From Pristionchus mayeri (lineage: Eukaryota > Nematoda > Chromadorea > Rhabditida > Neodiplogasteridae): a stretch of 64,000 nucleotides of DNA. The stretch lies in the NCBI GenBank assembly GCA_036245805.1, contig BTRK01000001.1:22389087-22453086 (forward strand). Direction: 5' to 3'. The notes below the pieces were generated by a model. The model saw only the letters and a list, made by a program, of their open reading frames with translations, did no database searches and was not told the origin of the DNA. This document shows, in pieces, positions 11,701-21,270 of this stretch; within the stretch, counting starts at the first letter, position 1; the number at the start of each line of letters is the position of its first letter. The position numbers and the translations under genes are program-made.

Positions 11701-14700
11701 CCAAATGCTTATTTCGCAGATCTTCGGCTATAGAGAATCTTAGTAGTTTGTTTGTCTGGCAAAAGTCAATCCGATTATGAGCATTTGGTGTGACATCTCT
11801 AATACGCCTCCTTTTCTCGAATAGATCCTTTGTCGTCTTTGAAAATCTTTCGTCTTGATGCCTCGGAACCATTGAGTCGTGTGCGATTTCTCCTATAGTG
11901 CATGTGATCTTCTTGTAGCACATGAAGTCATCCTTAGACTTCGAAATGATCTTTCTTGTAAACAGTGTTCGGTCAAATTGCAGAAGAGGGCGAGACTGAT
12001 TGTAAAACCTCCTTGATTTGTTCAGAACTTTCAGACGAGCCATAACTAGTCTATGATCGGTTGTAAAGTTGAATGGACCGACCACATTCACATCTTGTAT
12101 TATTGACTTATTGCGGGATATAATGTAGTCAATTTGGTTTCGTGTTTGCATGTTTGGGGACATCCACGTCCATTTCCTCGAGTCCCGTTTGTCAAATCGC
12201 GTGTTGTGAACGAACAGTTTTGACTCAGTGCAAAAGTCGAGGAGACATTGGCCTCGATCATTTCTGTCTCCTAGGCCGTGTCGTCCAATATAGTGCTCAT
12301 CCTCCGACAGACGTCGTCCTATCTTCGCATTGAAGTCGCCAGTGACAACTACGTGACCCCTACCTCCCCCAGGTAGACGAACACTACGGGAGGAGGAATC
12401 CACGTCAATGAAGGGGGGACGTCAATGAACGACAATCTGTCATTCACCGAGTGGAAGATTACGTGAGAGGCGAGTTGCTGCGCCACAAGAAATCCGGTTC
12501 CATTGGCGGACTTGGTACCGTATCCAACCAATAAATGGCCACTGGCATTCAAGGTCAGGGACGTACGGCCAATTCTTCTTAGTTCCTGGAGGGCGATTAT
12601 ATCGAATTGCACCCCCACTCACGCAATCTTCTAGTTCGGCAACTCGGTCGGCTGTTCGGAGAGTTCGTACGTTGAGAGAACCGACGCGGATGGTAGAAGG
12701 CTGCATCCGATGGACAGGCGAGACCCAGTACGGTTGTCCAAGCTGACGACTGGGGACTCCCAAACGCACGCCAGAGAGGAGGCGATCGGAGTACGACCAC
12801 CCCTCACGGGCGCACGAATGGAGAATGGAGAATGGAGAATGGAGAATGGAGAATGGAGAATGGAGAATGGAGAATGGAGAATGGAGAATGGAGAATGGAG
12901 AATGGAGAATGGAGAGAATGGAGCTTCAAATAATGTGTGTTAATATACTATAATCTCTGTGTAGATGATCTTTTCTCGGTATTGAATGCTTGTTTTCCCT
13001 CTGCTCGGCACGTGGACAGGCTGCTCCCTTAGAGGACAGCAGTGCACTAACACCGTGATGTTCGGGTATCTACAGTATCACACGGGCGTTCCATTGATGG
13101 CAGTTTATCATCACGCTGCTTCGGGGGAGAAAGGGGGATCGTAGACAAGGGGAGAGAGATGTAAACATATTGTTAATGAGGGAGACAGACTGGGAGGCAC
13201 TTTCTCCCTTGTACTCGCATCGTGCTAAGGAATTCCCGGAGTCTTTCGTGCTTTCTCAGTCTCCATCATTAAGAGAATCGAATTAAGGGGAGAGATTAAT
13301 GCCTACCACCCACGTTTCATTGCCTCCTATCAATCCTTGCTGTGTTTGATAGTAACAGAAGGGGAGGGGACTGAACTGACCTGGTAGTTGGGTCGAAGCT
13401 TCTTCACATGGGTCTTCATGGCGGAGAGAGTGGCCATTGCTCCTCCGAGGGAATGGCCAGTGAATAGAAGACGGAAGTGGGAGGACGAAGGCTGCTCCAG
13501 ATGACGTTCCAAGTACTTCCTCACAATTATCAATTGAACTCTCCCCATCAATTTCTCTTCACTCTCTCATCTCCTTCATTTTCCTGATGATCACGTGTCT
13601 ATTCTTGGAAGAACTCGTAAATATTATTTCCCCCCGGTCTTCGTCTGTACTCAACTTCCCATAGTCACCAAAGGAACGATAAATAAGCACATAGACAGGG
13701 ATCTCCAATGTCTGCTCACCACAAGATCTCCGTCGCTTCGTAGAAGTATCGATTGACTTGACCCACTCCATACCAATCAACTTCGTTCTCGAGTGATTCC
13801 AGTCCCTCGACCACCAGTTGCTCGTCTCAACATAAAAACGTCGTCTTTTCCTCTTTACAAGATGATGATGATTCAAGTTTCAATCCTGTAGTGATAATTG
13901 ACAGCAATGCGCAGCTCTAGTCTGGAATTCCTCCCTCTGTCTGATTCCTCCCTTCTGCTGCATCCATGGATGGTGCATAATGCCATTTGCACAGGATCAA
14001 CAGGTGGAATCAGCTTACGCGTCCCTCCCTCAACACGGGAGGAAGTTGGGTGGAGGAGGCACTCGATGGCTATGAATACATCGCAGCTGCACCCCCATTT
14101 TGATCCTACGTCTCTACACATTTCAAAATTGGATGTTTCACGACCAGGGATCAACCAAATATGGAAGAGTTACTGTGAAACGCACATTTCATTGAGTAAA
14201 GACGGAAGTGAGCAAGAGCAGAAGTTGTTTGGTCACATGCCAGAATGAGCTGAGAATTTCCCCACAACTATACGAAATATTTTCGGATTGTGGCTAAGGG
14301 GCGAATCTACGTGAATCTACACTATTCGCGCGCAATAAAGGGGAACCGCCCCTGCACGTTCTAATTCAGTGTTCAGTTGTTCCCTACACGATTGATGGTG
14401 TCCTTCTGATTCTGCGCATATACTCGAACATAAGATAGAATCATCTTCTCGTTAGTGTTATTATTTTGGTCATTGGGGATCTCTCTTAGTGCATTCTCGA
14501 GGGATCATCACTCCTTCAGTGTGTGTGTGCATCTCGTGCGATGAAAGGACAAGAAGAACCAGTAAACAAGAGAATGATGACTACAGGAGAACACGTTGTC
14601 TCCCACTTTCCATGATCAACGAAGGTTTCCCACTTGGGTAATCGGCGGATTGTGCCCGAGAGTGAGAATCACAGAAAATGGAGGCGAATAATACGTACGA

Positions 14701-15663
14701 ATTCCGTTACGCACACGTTTTCATAAGTATTCCTATAGTCTCCATCCTAGTCTATATCCCGTGGTAAGGGAGTTCCCTTCCGTGACTCACTGGTCGTCGT
14801 TCCTCTGAATGAGACGACGATCTTCTTCTTCATCGTTGAGATCGCAGCAAACATGGCACAAGTGTGATTGCGGGAGTCGCATGGAACTTCCTGAATTGAC
14901 TCCTTAGAGTGCACTAGTGATGTCTCTCTTGGCACATGCAACGGCGATCTAAAGAACTACCAAATGTGTCATTTTCATGCGCACTTCGCCCCACAAAGAG
15001 AGAAGGTCTCTTGTTGTGCGTAGCGACCATTGGAATTCCCTTTCTAGTAGAGCACCTGCACTACACTTGTATTTTGCCCCCTTCTGCCGACTCTGCCTCA
15101 ATTTCTATTTTTAGAAATGAAAAATATAAATTATCTTCAAAAACGCAAAAAAACTAAAAACGATGGCCGAACTCACAATACCACTTGTAAGGAAAAACTG
15201 TGGACATTAAATCAAAAGTGAGTTTTGATAGTAAATGAATGTTATAAAAAATCTTGAATACAAAGAAATAAAAAATAGTGGAATGTTGGGACAAGCTCAC
15301 AACATGCGTCAGCATTTTGTAGTTGTCGTTGGGGAAAGTCGCGTGCAGACATCGAAGGGGATTGTCTGAATAGGCTGCAGCTGCGATGTTCAGAGTGTCC
15401 TTTCCTCGCTGCAATGGAGCATCTCCCTATGATTACCCCCTCATCCCCCCTTCCACCCCCCTCACACTCGTTCTTTGGATTAACGCTATTCGGCATCGTC
15501 GATGCCCGCGTGAAATTGGAAAAATTTGAGTGAAACAGGTGAAGTCTCGAGCAAACTTTCCATGCGAAAGTTCACTTCTTACGCGTACCTGATGGTTGTA
15601 GAGAATGGACATGCAGAGGGTTGAGGGGATCGACAGCAAGGAGATAATGCTGAGTAACAACAT
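8761..15663 (-). CDS. Secreted class 3 (alpha/beta hydrolase) lipase, intron 5 invaded by a LINE
   Basis: Nine exons on the minus strand join in frame to about 335 residues: 15663-15589, 15408-15301, 14890-14791, 13825-13721, about 13540-13381, 9794-9664, 9203-9101, 9030-8954, 8911-8761. Exon 1 is a signal peptide (MLLLSIISLLSIPSTLC). Exon 2 has AAAAYSDNP, exon 3 the oxyanion motif VVSFRGTT, exon 5 the nucleophile GHSLGGA, exon 6 TYGEPRVGN and the catalytic Asp in HRADMVPHLPP, exon 7 the catalytic His region PYHHGIEIWY. This is the full Ser-Asp-His triad of Lipase_3 (PF01764), a family with many secreted nematode members acting on acylglycerols. The C-terminus is a Lys/Ser-rich linker and a hydrophobic tail (SLTLVPLLAYVILI), so a GPI anchor signal is possible. 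Intron 5 is 3.6 kb and holds an RTE element. The exon 4/5 junction is the least certain: the best consensus donor would create a stop, so a neighbouring GT is assumed. Confidence 0.88.
9989..12403 (-). CDS. RTE reverse transcriptase ORF (endonuclease C-terminal part, RT, C-terminal domain)
   Basis: One open frame of 804 residues. The N-terminus holds the end of the endonuclease domain (VVTGDFNAKIG, then DYIISR and TTDHRLV). The RT palm follows with SPGPDKITAEML, GFRRNYSTLDHSFTI, DYTKAFDSIEF, GVRQGDPLSPHLFNAVLQE and the catalytic LRYADDVVLGSD. The C-terminal region ends with GRPKTRWKDEFVKQLG, a motif often seen at the end of RTE proteins. The enzyme would nick target DNA and copy the element RNA in place. 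Because the endonuclease N-terminal half lies in other frames (12404-12769), a complete protein is not made from this copy. Confidence 0.93.
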   Translation of the reverse strand: MDSSSRSVRLPGGGRGHVVVTGDFNAKIGRRLSEDEHYIGRHGLGDRNDRGQCLLDFCTESKLFVHNTRFDKRDSRKWTWMSPNMQTRNQIDYIISRNKSIIQDVNVVGPFNFTTDHRLVMARLKVLNKSRRFYNQSRPLLQFDRTLFTRKIISKSKDDFMCYKKITCTIGEIAHDSMVPRHQDERFSKTTKDLFEKRRRIRDVTPNAHNRIDFCQTNKLLRFSIAEDLRNKHLEVVREAVRYGYSTRRALRSSQIGNTQMNQLEKPDGSIAYSKNDLRHVVKSYYDDLFASRQRPSRVTCKSTETFLPILKSEVECSIRKLKNGKSPGPDKITAEMLKSGIDIISQPLTSLFNEWIAKEEVPDNLSNSLISLIFKKGNQLDITNYIPIALLNLIYKVFTSTIDTRIECTLNASQTHDQAGFRRNYSTLDHSFTISEIISKSMEYDFPCFMVFIDYTKAFDSIEFGSVWAALSKQGIHSKIVNVMRNEYNKSQVCVRLGKEKVPIDIAKGVRQGDPLSPHLFNAVLQECFSELNWQNCGINIDGKRLNNLRYADDVVLGSDFAQEAQTMIDDLCTASRKVGLVINKKKTVVMSNRNQPRLIADHEALKYVNSFIYLGIRVSFDQCLMQEINRRIGSAWRGFNRFHEFLTNRKIEMGLKRRVYMMCVVPALLYGSELWSPTKKIHTRLIVAQHSMMRKMCGVTRLERRTNDWLSLKVPLPDIRAQAMERKWFWAARLAYINDDRWTKRVMDWTPYDRARPIGRPKTRWKDEFVKQLGANWGSVCTRDPYKWKNCIIHQAQTLING
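12404..12769 (-). pseudogene. Disrupted N-terminal endonuclease part of the RTE element
   Basis: Pieces of the AP endonuclease lie in two frames: the start (GSLNVRTLRTADRVAELED) in one, and FDIIALQELRR through GTGFLVAQQLASHVIF to NDRLSFIDVPPS in another. About 50 residues usually found between this point and the VVTGDFNAKIG motif are missing. This indicates at least one frameshift and an internal deletion. Confidence 0.75.
12816..12923 (+). repeat. 7-bp microsatellite (GGAGAAT)n
   Basis: About 15 near-perfect copies of GGAGAAT directly beside the 5' end of the RTE element, within lipase intron 5. The contact may mark the insertion site or reflect expansion after insertion. Confidence 0.9.
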
Positions 15664-16259
15664 TTCGAAGCTGCAATCGGTATTAATCGAGAGGAAAATA
15701 TTAAATTTGATTGGGATCAGAGAAAAAGAACAGGAATCGAATGGAGGGTTGAGTGGGAAAGCCTTCCTTGACTGTATCCCCCACGTTTCTCCTCTCCTTT
15801 TTCTCTTCTTATCTTCCTTATCACATGAGTCATTCCATTCACGAAGCCCGTTTCCGTCCATTCACTATCTCTTAGTTTTTGACAGTTTTTCAAATTCTCC
15901 TATTTCGAAGTTTATCCCTTAGAATGAAGTAACGAACACTTGCGATACTTACAGGGTAGATACAATGAAAAATTATTTTAGTGTCAATAGAAACACGAGG
16001 CATGTTGTCTGAAACTTCCCCAGTTTCATAAATCTCAAAAAATCATCGTTACAAGTCATTGTTATTTTTTTGACGTTGGTTTTGAATGCCAACCCGCATA
16101 TTTGTGAGAAAAAACTATTTCTTGTGTATATCTGTGTCAGATATTGCTTTATGACAGATCGGAATAACATTAACGAGATCAACAATAAACACGTCTAGCG
16201 ATTGCGTAATACTAACGATTGTGGCGAGTTGTCAACGATCATAGTAACTGCAGCGAAGT

Positions 16260-19200
16260 TCAAACATTATCCAATTCGATCTCTTCGTTTTCCTGTGTTT
16301 CTTCAGTTGCCGCTGCAGATTGCTGAGGGACCGCCACCAGGTAGCCGTAGCTCTCTACAATTCATTCATTAGTCCCTTTCTATTACAAAGAATGGGTCGG
16401 CCAAGTATGCTGCACTAGATACATCTTAGTCCATGTTCCTGACATCGACATGGAAGTACAGATTTAGTAAAAACAAACCTGTGACATGTTCCAACATGGC
16501 GGCAAAGTCAGAAGAGAGAATTGAGAAAGAGGGCCGTTCAGTCGAATCTTCCCGCCAACATCGAAGCATCACTTCGTATCTACAGCAATATCCATCCATT
16601 CATATTTTTATTTGATCATATAAGATCATCTGTGAATCTATCTTACACTTGAGGAGTGCACCACTCCGGTTTCTCGAGTCGATTTCCCCGTTGAAGATGA
16701 GAGAGGAGTTCGGTTGTCTGCAATGAATTAGAGAGAGAAGAGAGGATGGAAGGAGTTCTCACTTGAATGGAAGCGAAGGGAACCTCCCCGAAGGAGAATA
16801 ATTCCCAGAGAAGAACTCCGTACGACCATCTTAAGAAGTGATTTCTCTTTACTATTTAATCCCATTATCAATGTATCCCCTATGGGAAACGTACACGTCA
16901 CTCTTGAAGGAGTACTCGAGATTGGAGAGTGCCTCGGGTGCCATCCATTTCAGAGGAAGACGACCACCTACAGTATACATTCCTCCGTTGACACACATTT
17001 GTTTTAAAGCGAACCTCTTGCTTGATAGAGCAGTGAATCCGTCAATCGACACAGGCCAAAATCACCGATCTGAGACATTTTAAATTACATTGTGAACAGG
17101 GATTATGAACTTGTTGGACGGAAACTGAAGGACATGATAAAACAGCTTACCTTGCACACATTATTTCCATCAACGAGTACATTTCTCGCAGCGATGTCTC
17201 TGTGGATGCATCCTGCACTGTTGAGATATTCCTGCAGAATGGAGAATGAAGAAGGGAGAGAGAGATTCCCTCACTAGTCCATTGGATATCTGCCACGAGA
17301 AGGAGAGGACGTCCTTCAGCTTGAGTCCTTCAGTGTTCTGGTAGCCCTGGAAGCATGGTCATTCACCATTAGTGGAGGGATGGAACGATTAACCGAGATG
17401 ATCTCTTCTTTCTTCTCCCTGATATAGTGCAGTAGATCTCCTTTCTCGCAATATTCCACCAGAAGAAGAGGCGATTTCCTGCACAACTCAACTTGAAAAA
17501 TGAACTTTGCTTCGTTTCAAACCTATCGCTGACCCATCCTAGCATGGATACGAGATGAGGATGATACTGTAGAGACTTCATGAAGTTAATCTCCTGTAAA
17601 TGTTGCATTCGAATCTAGCAGAAAGAAGCGTGGTTATGTGTCACGCCGGTAAACAGCGGCTTTGTTAAATTATTCCTCCAGATATACCAGGAAATGCCAT
17701 GCGAAAGTGAATAATCTACACATGTTGGACCTCATGTCTGAGTACACACTTTTCGCACAATCAAACTATCGGATGTCTTCATCCTTCATCTATCAATTGA
17801 GAGTGTGCACCTGGATGAAATCACTTTTGGCGATGTCATCTGCGAAGGAAGGAAGCATCTTCACGGCGACGTCGCAATCGATGAGAGATGAAGAACCACT
17901 GAAGGGAATGGGAGATCAAGGGGAGAGGATTCCCTCCCACCGAACTCGCGAGGATGAAATACGCAGTACTGGGGCCTCTCCCACTATTCGACCTGCAATT
18001 CATTGATTGCAGGGTCTAGTCCAATGCGAGAGATAATGAATTCTTGATCAGAAGAATACCCTTGAATACATTGCAGAATGCACCACTCCCCAGTTTCTTC
18101 TCGTAGTTCAGAATGAGCTTCGATCGATCTAATTCCCAGATGTCATTCGGAGTGAAAGAAGGAGACTGCTCGTATTTCGCGTACGCATTCGAACTCTCAA
18201 TTACTCTTTTCAGTCATTGATTCGACTTATGAGTTTTCTGTTTTTTCGTGATATTTCTTAATCTAGAATGCAAACATAATCTTCAATGATTACAGTGATG
18301 TGGAAGTGTTCTGTGGAAAGTCATGGAACTAGGAAGATAACGGATACCGATATTGGTGGAATGGGGAACAATCGTCCATCTCCGACTGCTCTTTTCCTTC
18401 TGTTTCTCCAGCAGCAGAAGAGGACGAGAAGGAATAGAATGAGGGCGATGCATCCAACAATCACTCCCACGATGAGACCAACGTTCACTGGGAAAGATCA
18501 AAGATTAATTAATAGAAAGAATGAGATGCAATTTTGCCTCCTCTTCATCTCCTTCTCATCTTTCCATTCTTCTCCGTTAACTTTGTCTACTTCCCCATCC
18601 ATTATTTGCCATTAGAGAGATTCGTCGGATGAAAAGTTTGCGAATTGTGGAGAGAAATGGGCAATGACTTCGCTCGACTTTAAACCACAAACACTGGCAA
18701 TAAATATTGACCTTCGTCGTCTTTCTTATGCTCGTCGTACTTCTCATCCCACTTCTCGTATTTAGGAGGAGAGGGAAAATACTGCTCCTTCGAATCAGAT
18801 GAAGAGGAAGAGGCGTACGAATATGGAGTCGCCGAATTCATACTGAAAACTACAGTTGCATTTCATTGCTTTAAAAAGTTTTCAAACTCACTTGTCCCGC
18901 ATGTTGAGTGAGGGGAGAGGCACGGGAGCACTGTAACTCGTGCCCACTGTATCGTATGGAGGTCTGTTGAGGGGATAGGGCGCAGGAGGACGAGGAGTTG
19001 TGAATGAGTCACGGATGGAATCCCAGTCAATGGAGTCCTGCAGGGAAAGTAATCACTACCATAACACGAGATGACGAATGAAGAAGGAATCTCTCTGCTT
19101 GGTTTGATGGTCAGAGTACACAAGAAGAGAAGGATTCGTTCCTCATAAGCCATCTCGCATATATACACCCTGAACGAGAGAGAGGAGACGGAATCATGCA

Positions 19201-19521
19201 GTGAGATATCATAGAGATCGTCAGTCGGTCGAGTTAGGAAAGGAATGAGTTAGCGACACTTACGTTCTCCTTCCTTCTTGATTCGCTCTTCTTCAACTCA
19301 TCAATCTTCCAATCAGGTAGATCATCGTACCAAGGAGGGGGCGGAGCATCCCAAGGAGGAGGACCCTCTTTGTACGGTGGAGGATCACCCTTGCGAGTAG
19401 CGTACCATCGAGAGGGAGGAGGGCGGTAGGGAGGGGGAGGGGAATAATCACGGAAGGAAGAAGAAGGAGGAGAACCACTTACGGGAGATCGACGAACGAT
19501 TGATCGAGATGTAGATGACAT
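16260..19521 (-). CDS. Receptor tyrosine kinase, KIN-16-like, with proline-rich N-terminus
   Basis: A multi-exon minus-strand gene. Exon 1 (19521-19264) starts MSSTSRSIVRRSPVSG and is rich in PPPPYRPPP-type motifs; two more exons extend this Pro/Ser/Tyr-rich part. A transmembrane segment follows (GLIVGVIVGCIALILFLLVL, near 18410-18480) with a basic stop-transfer stretch. The kinase domain is complete: Gly-loop LGSGAFCNVFKG (18077-18095), Lys in VAVKMLPSF (about 17860), HRDIAARN (about 17190), DFG (17055-17063), GGRLPLKWMAPEAL (about 16940) and WSYGVLLWELFSFGEVPF. The HRDxAARN and LPxKWM motifs mark a tyrosine kinase; the short activation loop resembles the nematode KIN-16 family. No signal peptide is visible, so the TM may act as signal anchor or an upstream exon is missing. 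A CT-rich tract ending in AG sits one base ahead of the ATG, so a trans-splice site is likely. One internal intron near 16990 would be only 32 bases, and that junction is tentative. Confidence 0.88.
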
Positions 19522-21270
19522 TCTGGAAGGAGAAATTGGAATGGAAGGGAAGAAGGAGAGTGGACATTGAATAAGTGGATAGTATAGTGGTGAGTCATTC
19601 TTGTTGAGGGAGACGGATTTTGCAGTGGAGAGAAAGGGAGACTGAATAACGAGGTCGGATGCAGAATACAGATCATGTACAAACTTTCATCGTAACATCA
19701 AGTTCATTTTGAAAAATGAATTGCGTGAATTCATTAGACGATCCTTGAATTTAGCGAATGGGAAATCAGAAATAACGAAATTCTAACAGATTTGAGATGC
19801 GCGCTTGAAGTATTTTGAAGTGAATGAAGTAGAAATGCAAACAAAGAGTAGCGAACTTTTCGATTCGTCGAAAATGTTGATCGCACACGATCAATCACGA
19901 ATGGTTCTGATTCAAATTTTGATAATGAGAAATTTTTGGTTGAGGAAGTGCTGGAGAATTATTTTCCTGCGAAAACAGACTTTCAGGAAGAGAACAGATT
20001 GAATGAGAATCAAGTAATGGAATTCATTGCACACCCACACGGATTATAGATGGGAACTGTCGGAGGTGGCTGATTCACCGGGAAATCAGAGGAAGATCGA
20101 TAAAGGACAGGATTTAACGCAGAAAATGATGTGAGCAAGGGTGGAAATGAATGGGACCCTCTCCCCCTCCCCCCCCCCCATTCTCTCTACACTAAACTCG
20201 GATGGCAAACATAGCTAGAGTTTGGGTAGAGAACTCGGAGAAATGAAGAGCCGGATCACAATTTACATCGACTGTTCGAATTTGCTGATCTAGTGTGATT
20301 ATACCTTCGAATGAAGGAAAAGGAACAATTAAGGAAATCATAGAAAGAATTAGAAAGGAAAATAAGTTCGTGTCACAATTATAATTCTCCAGGAGGGCGA
20401 TATATTCAACAAATTCAAGATGAAATAGTTAAATTGATGCTGAAAAAGTATGGGAAAGTATTAACTCTCGAGAATTATTTACTGTAAGCCAAAACGAATC
20501 AGGAAAAGTTTGAGCACCTCAAGGACGAGTGGAGTGATGGGCAAGGAAGGAGAAGTTCCGAAGGGAGACTAATCGAAAGACCTATCATCTTCAGCCTAGG
20601 GAAAAGAGCCGAAAAGACGTGCACCATCTTTTAAATTTTCTTGCATGGGCATCAAATCCCTCCCATATCGAATATTTATGTTTTCTCTCACGTTTTTCCT
20701 CCGTCCATTCGCAGTGTGAACCGGATGCCGTGCAGAAGAAATGGCCAAACAGAGAAGGACGAGAGATATGGGGAACAGTCGAATGGCAGATGAAAAAGCA
20801 CACGAGGCAGATCAAATTTCACACGAAAACTTCTTCATCTTCATTCCATATCACGCATCTCGTGAGAGAATCGGGACAACGAGTTGAAAATACATTTGAA
20901 AATGCATATTTATTAAGGCTTCATTGGTAGTTATTTGACCGAACACTTTTGTTTCGAACCCATTCGATTTTGCGAATGCGGCAGGGTGCTGCAAAGGATA
21001 CCATGCGTTTTTATCACATTTCATCGTTGTTGCAGAGGCAGTAAAGTGTATCTAGCAGGGAGAAAAGGTGAAACTGGAATGAGTATTAGGGAACTCATTG
21101 GGAAAACATTCAAGGGAAGGGAGGAGGCTCACTTATCAATTGCTATGGGGAAAGTCTTAACTATAAACGATAAAAGAGTAAAAGTGAAGAGAACAGAGGG
21201 TAATACGTGAGACGCATACATGTGGAGAATAGAATGGGGGCAATGACAAGTGAGGAATAGATACGGTACT
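19522..21270. other. Intergenic region, no gene seen
   Basis: AT-richer spacer between the kinase promoter (right end of the kinase gene) and the 3' end of the F-box-like gene. It has one poly-C run near 20165-20180. The CT-rich stretch just right of 19521 is the probable trans-splice signal of the kinase gene. No exon was supported. Confidence 0.55.

Larger units (their letters stand above)
9975..12815 (-). mobile_element. RTE-clade non-LTR retrotransposon (LINE)
   Basis: The element runs on the minus strand from about 12815 (5') to about 9975 (3'). An AP-type endonuclease region (starting around 12705 with IRVGSLNVRTLRTADRVAEL) precedes the reverse transcriptase. The 3' UTR is almost absent: the stop at 9989-9991 is followed by a short ATAATG-type repeat tail, as in RTE elements. 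It lies inside intron 5 of the lipase gene, in the same orientation as that gene. A 7-bp microsatellite abuts its 5' end. The endonuclease part is broken by frame changes and seems to lack a segment, whereas the RT part is open, so this copy is probably immobile although fairly young. Confidence 0.93.
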
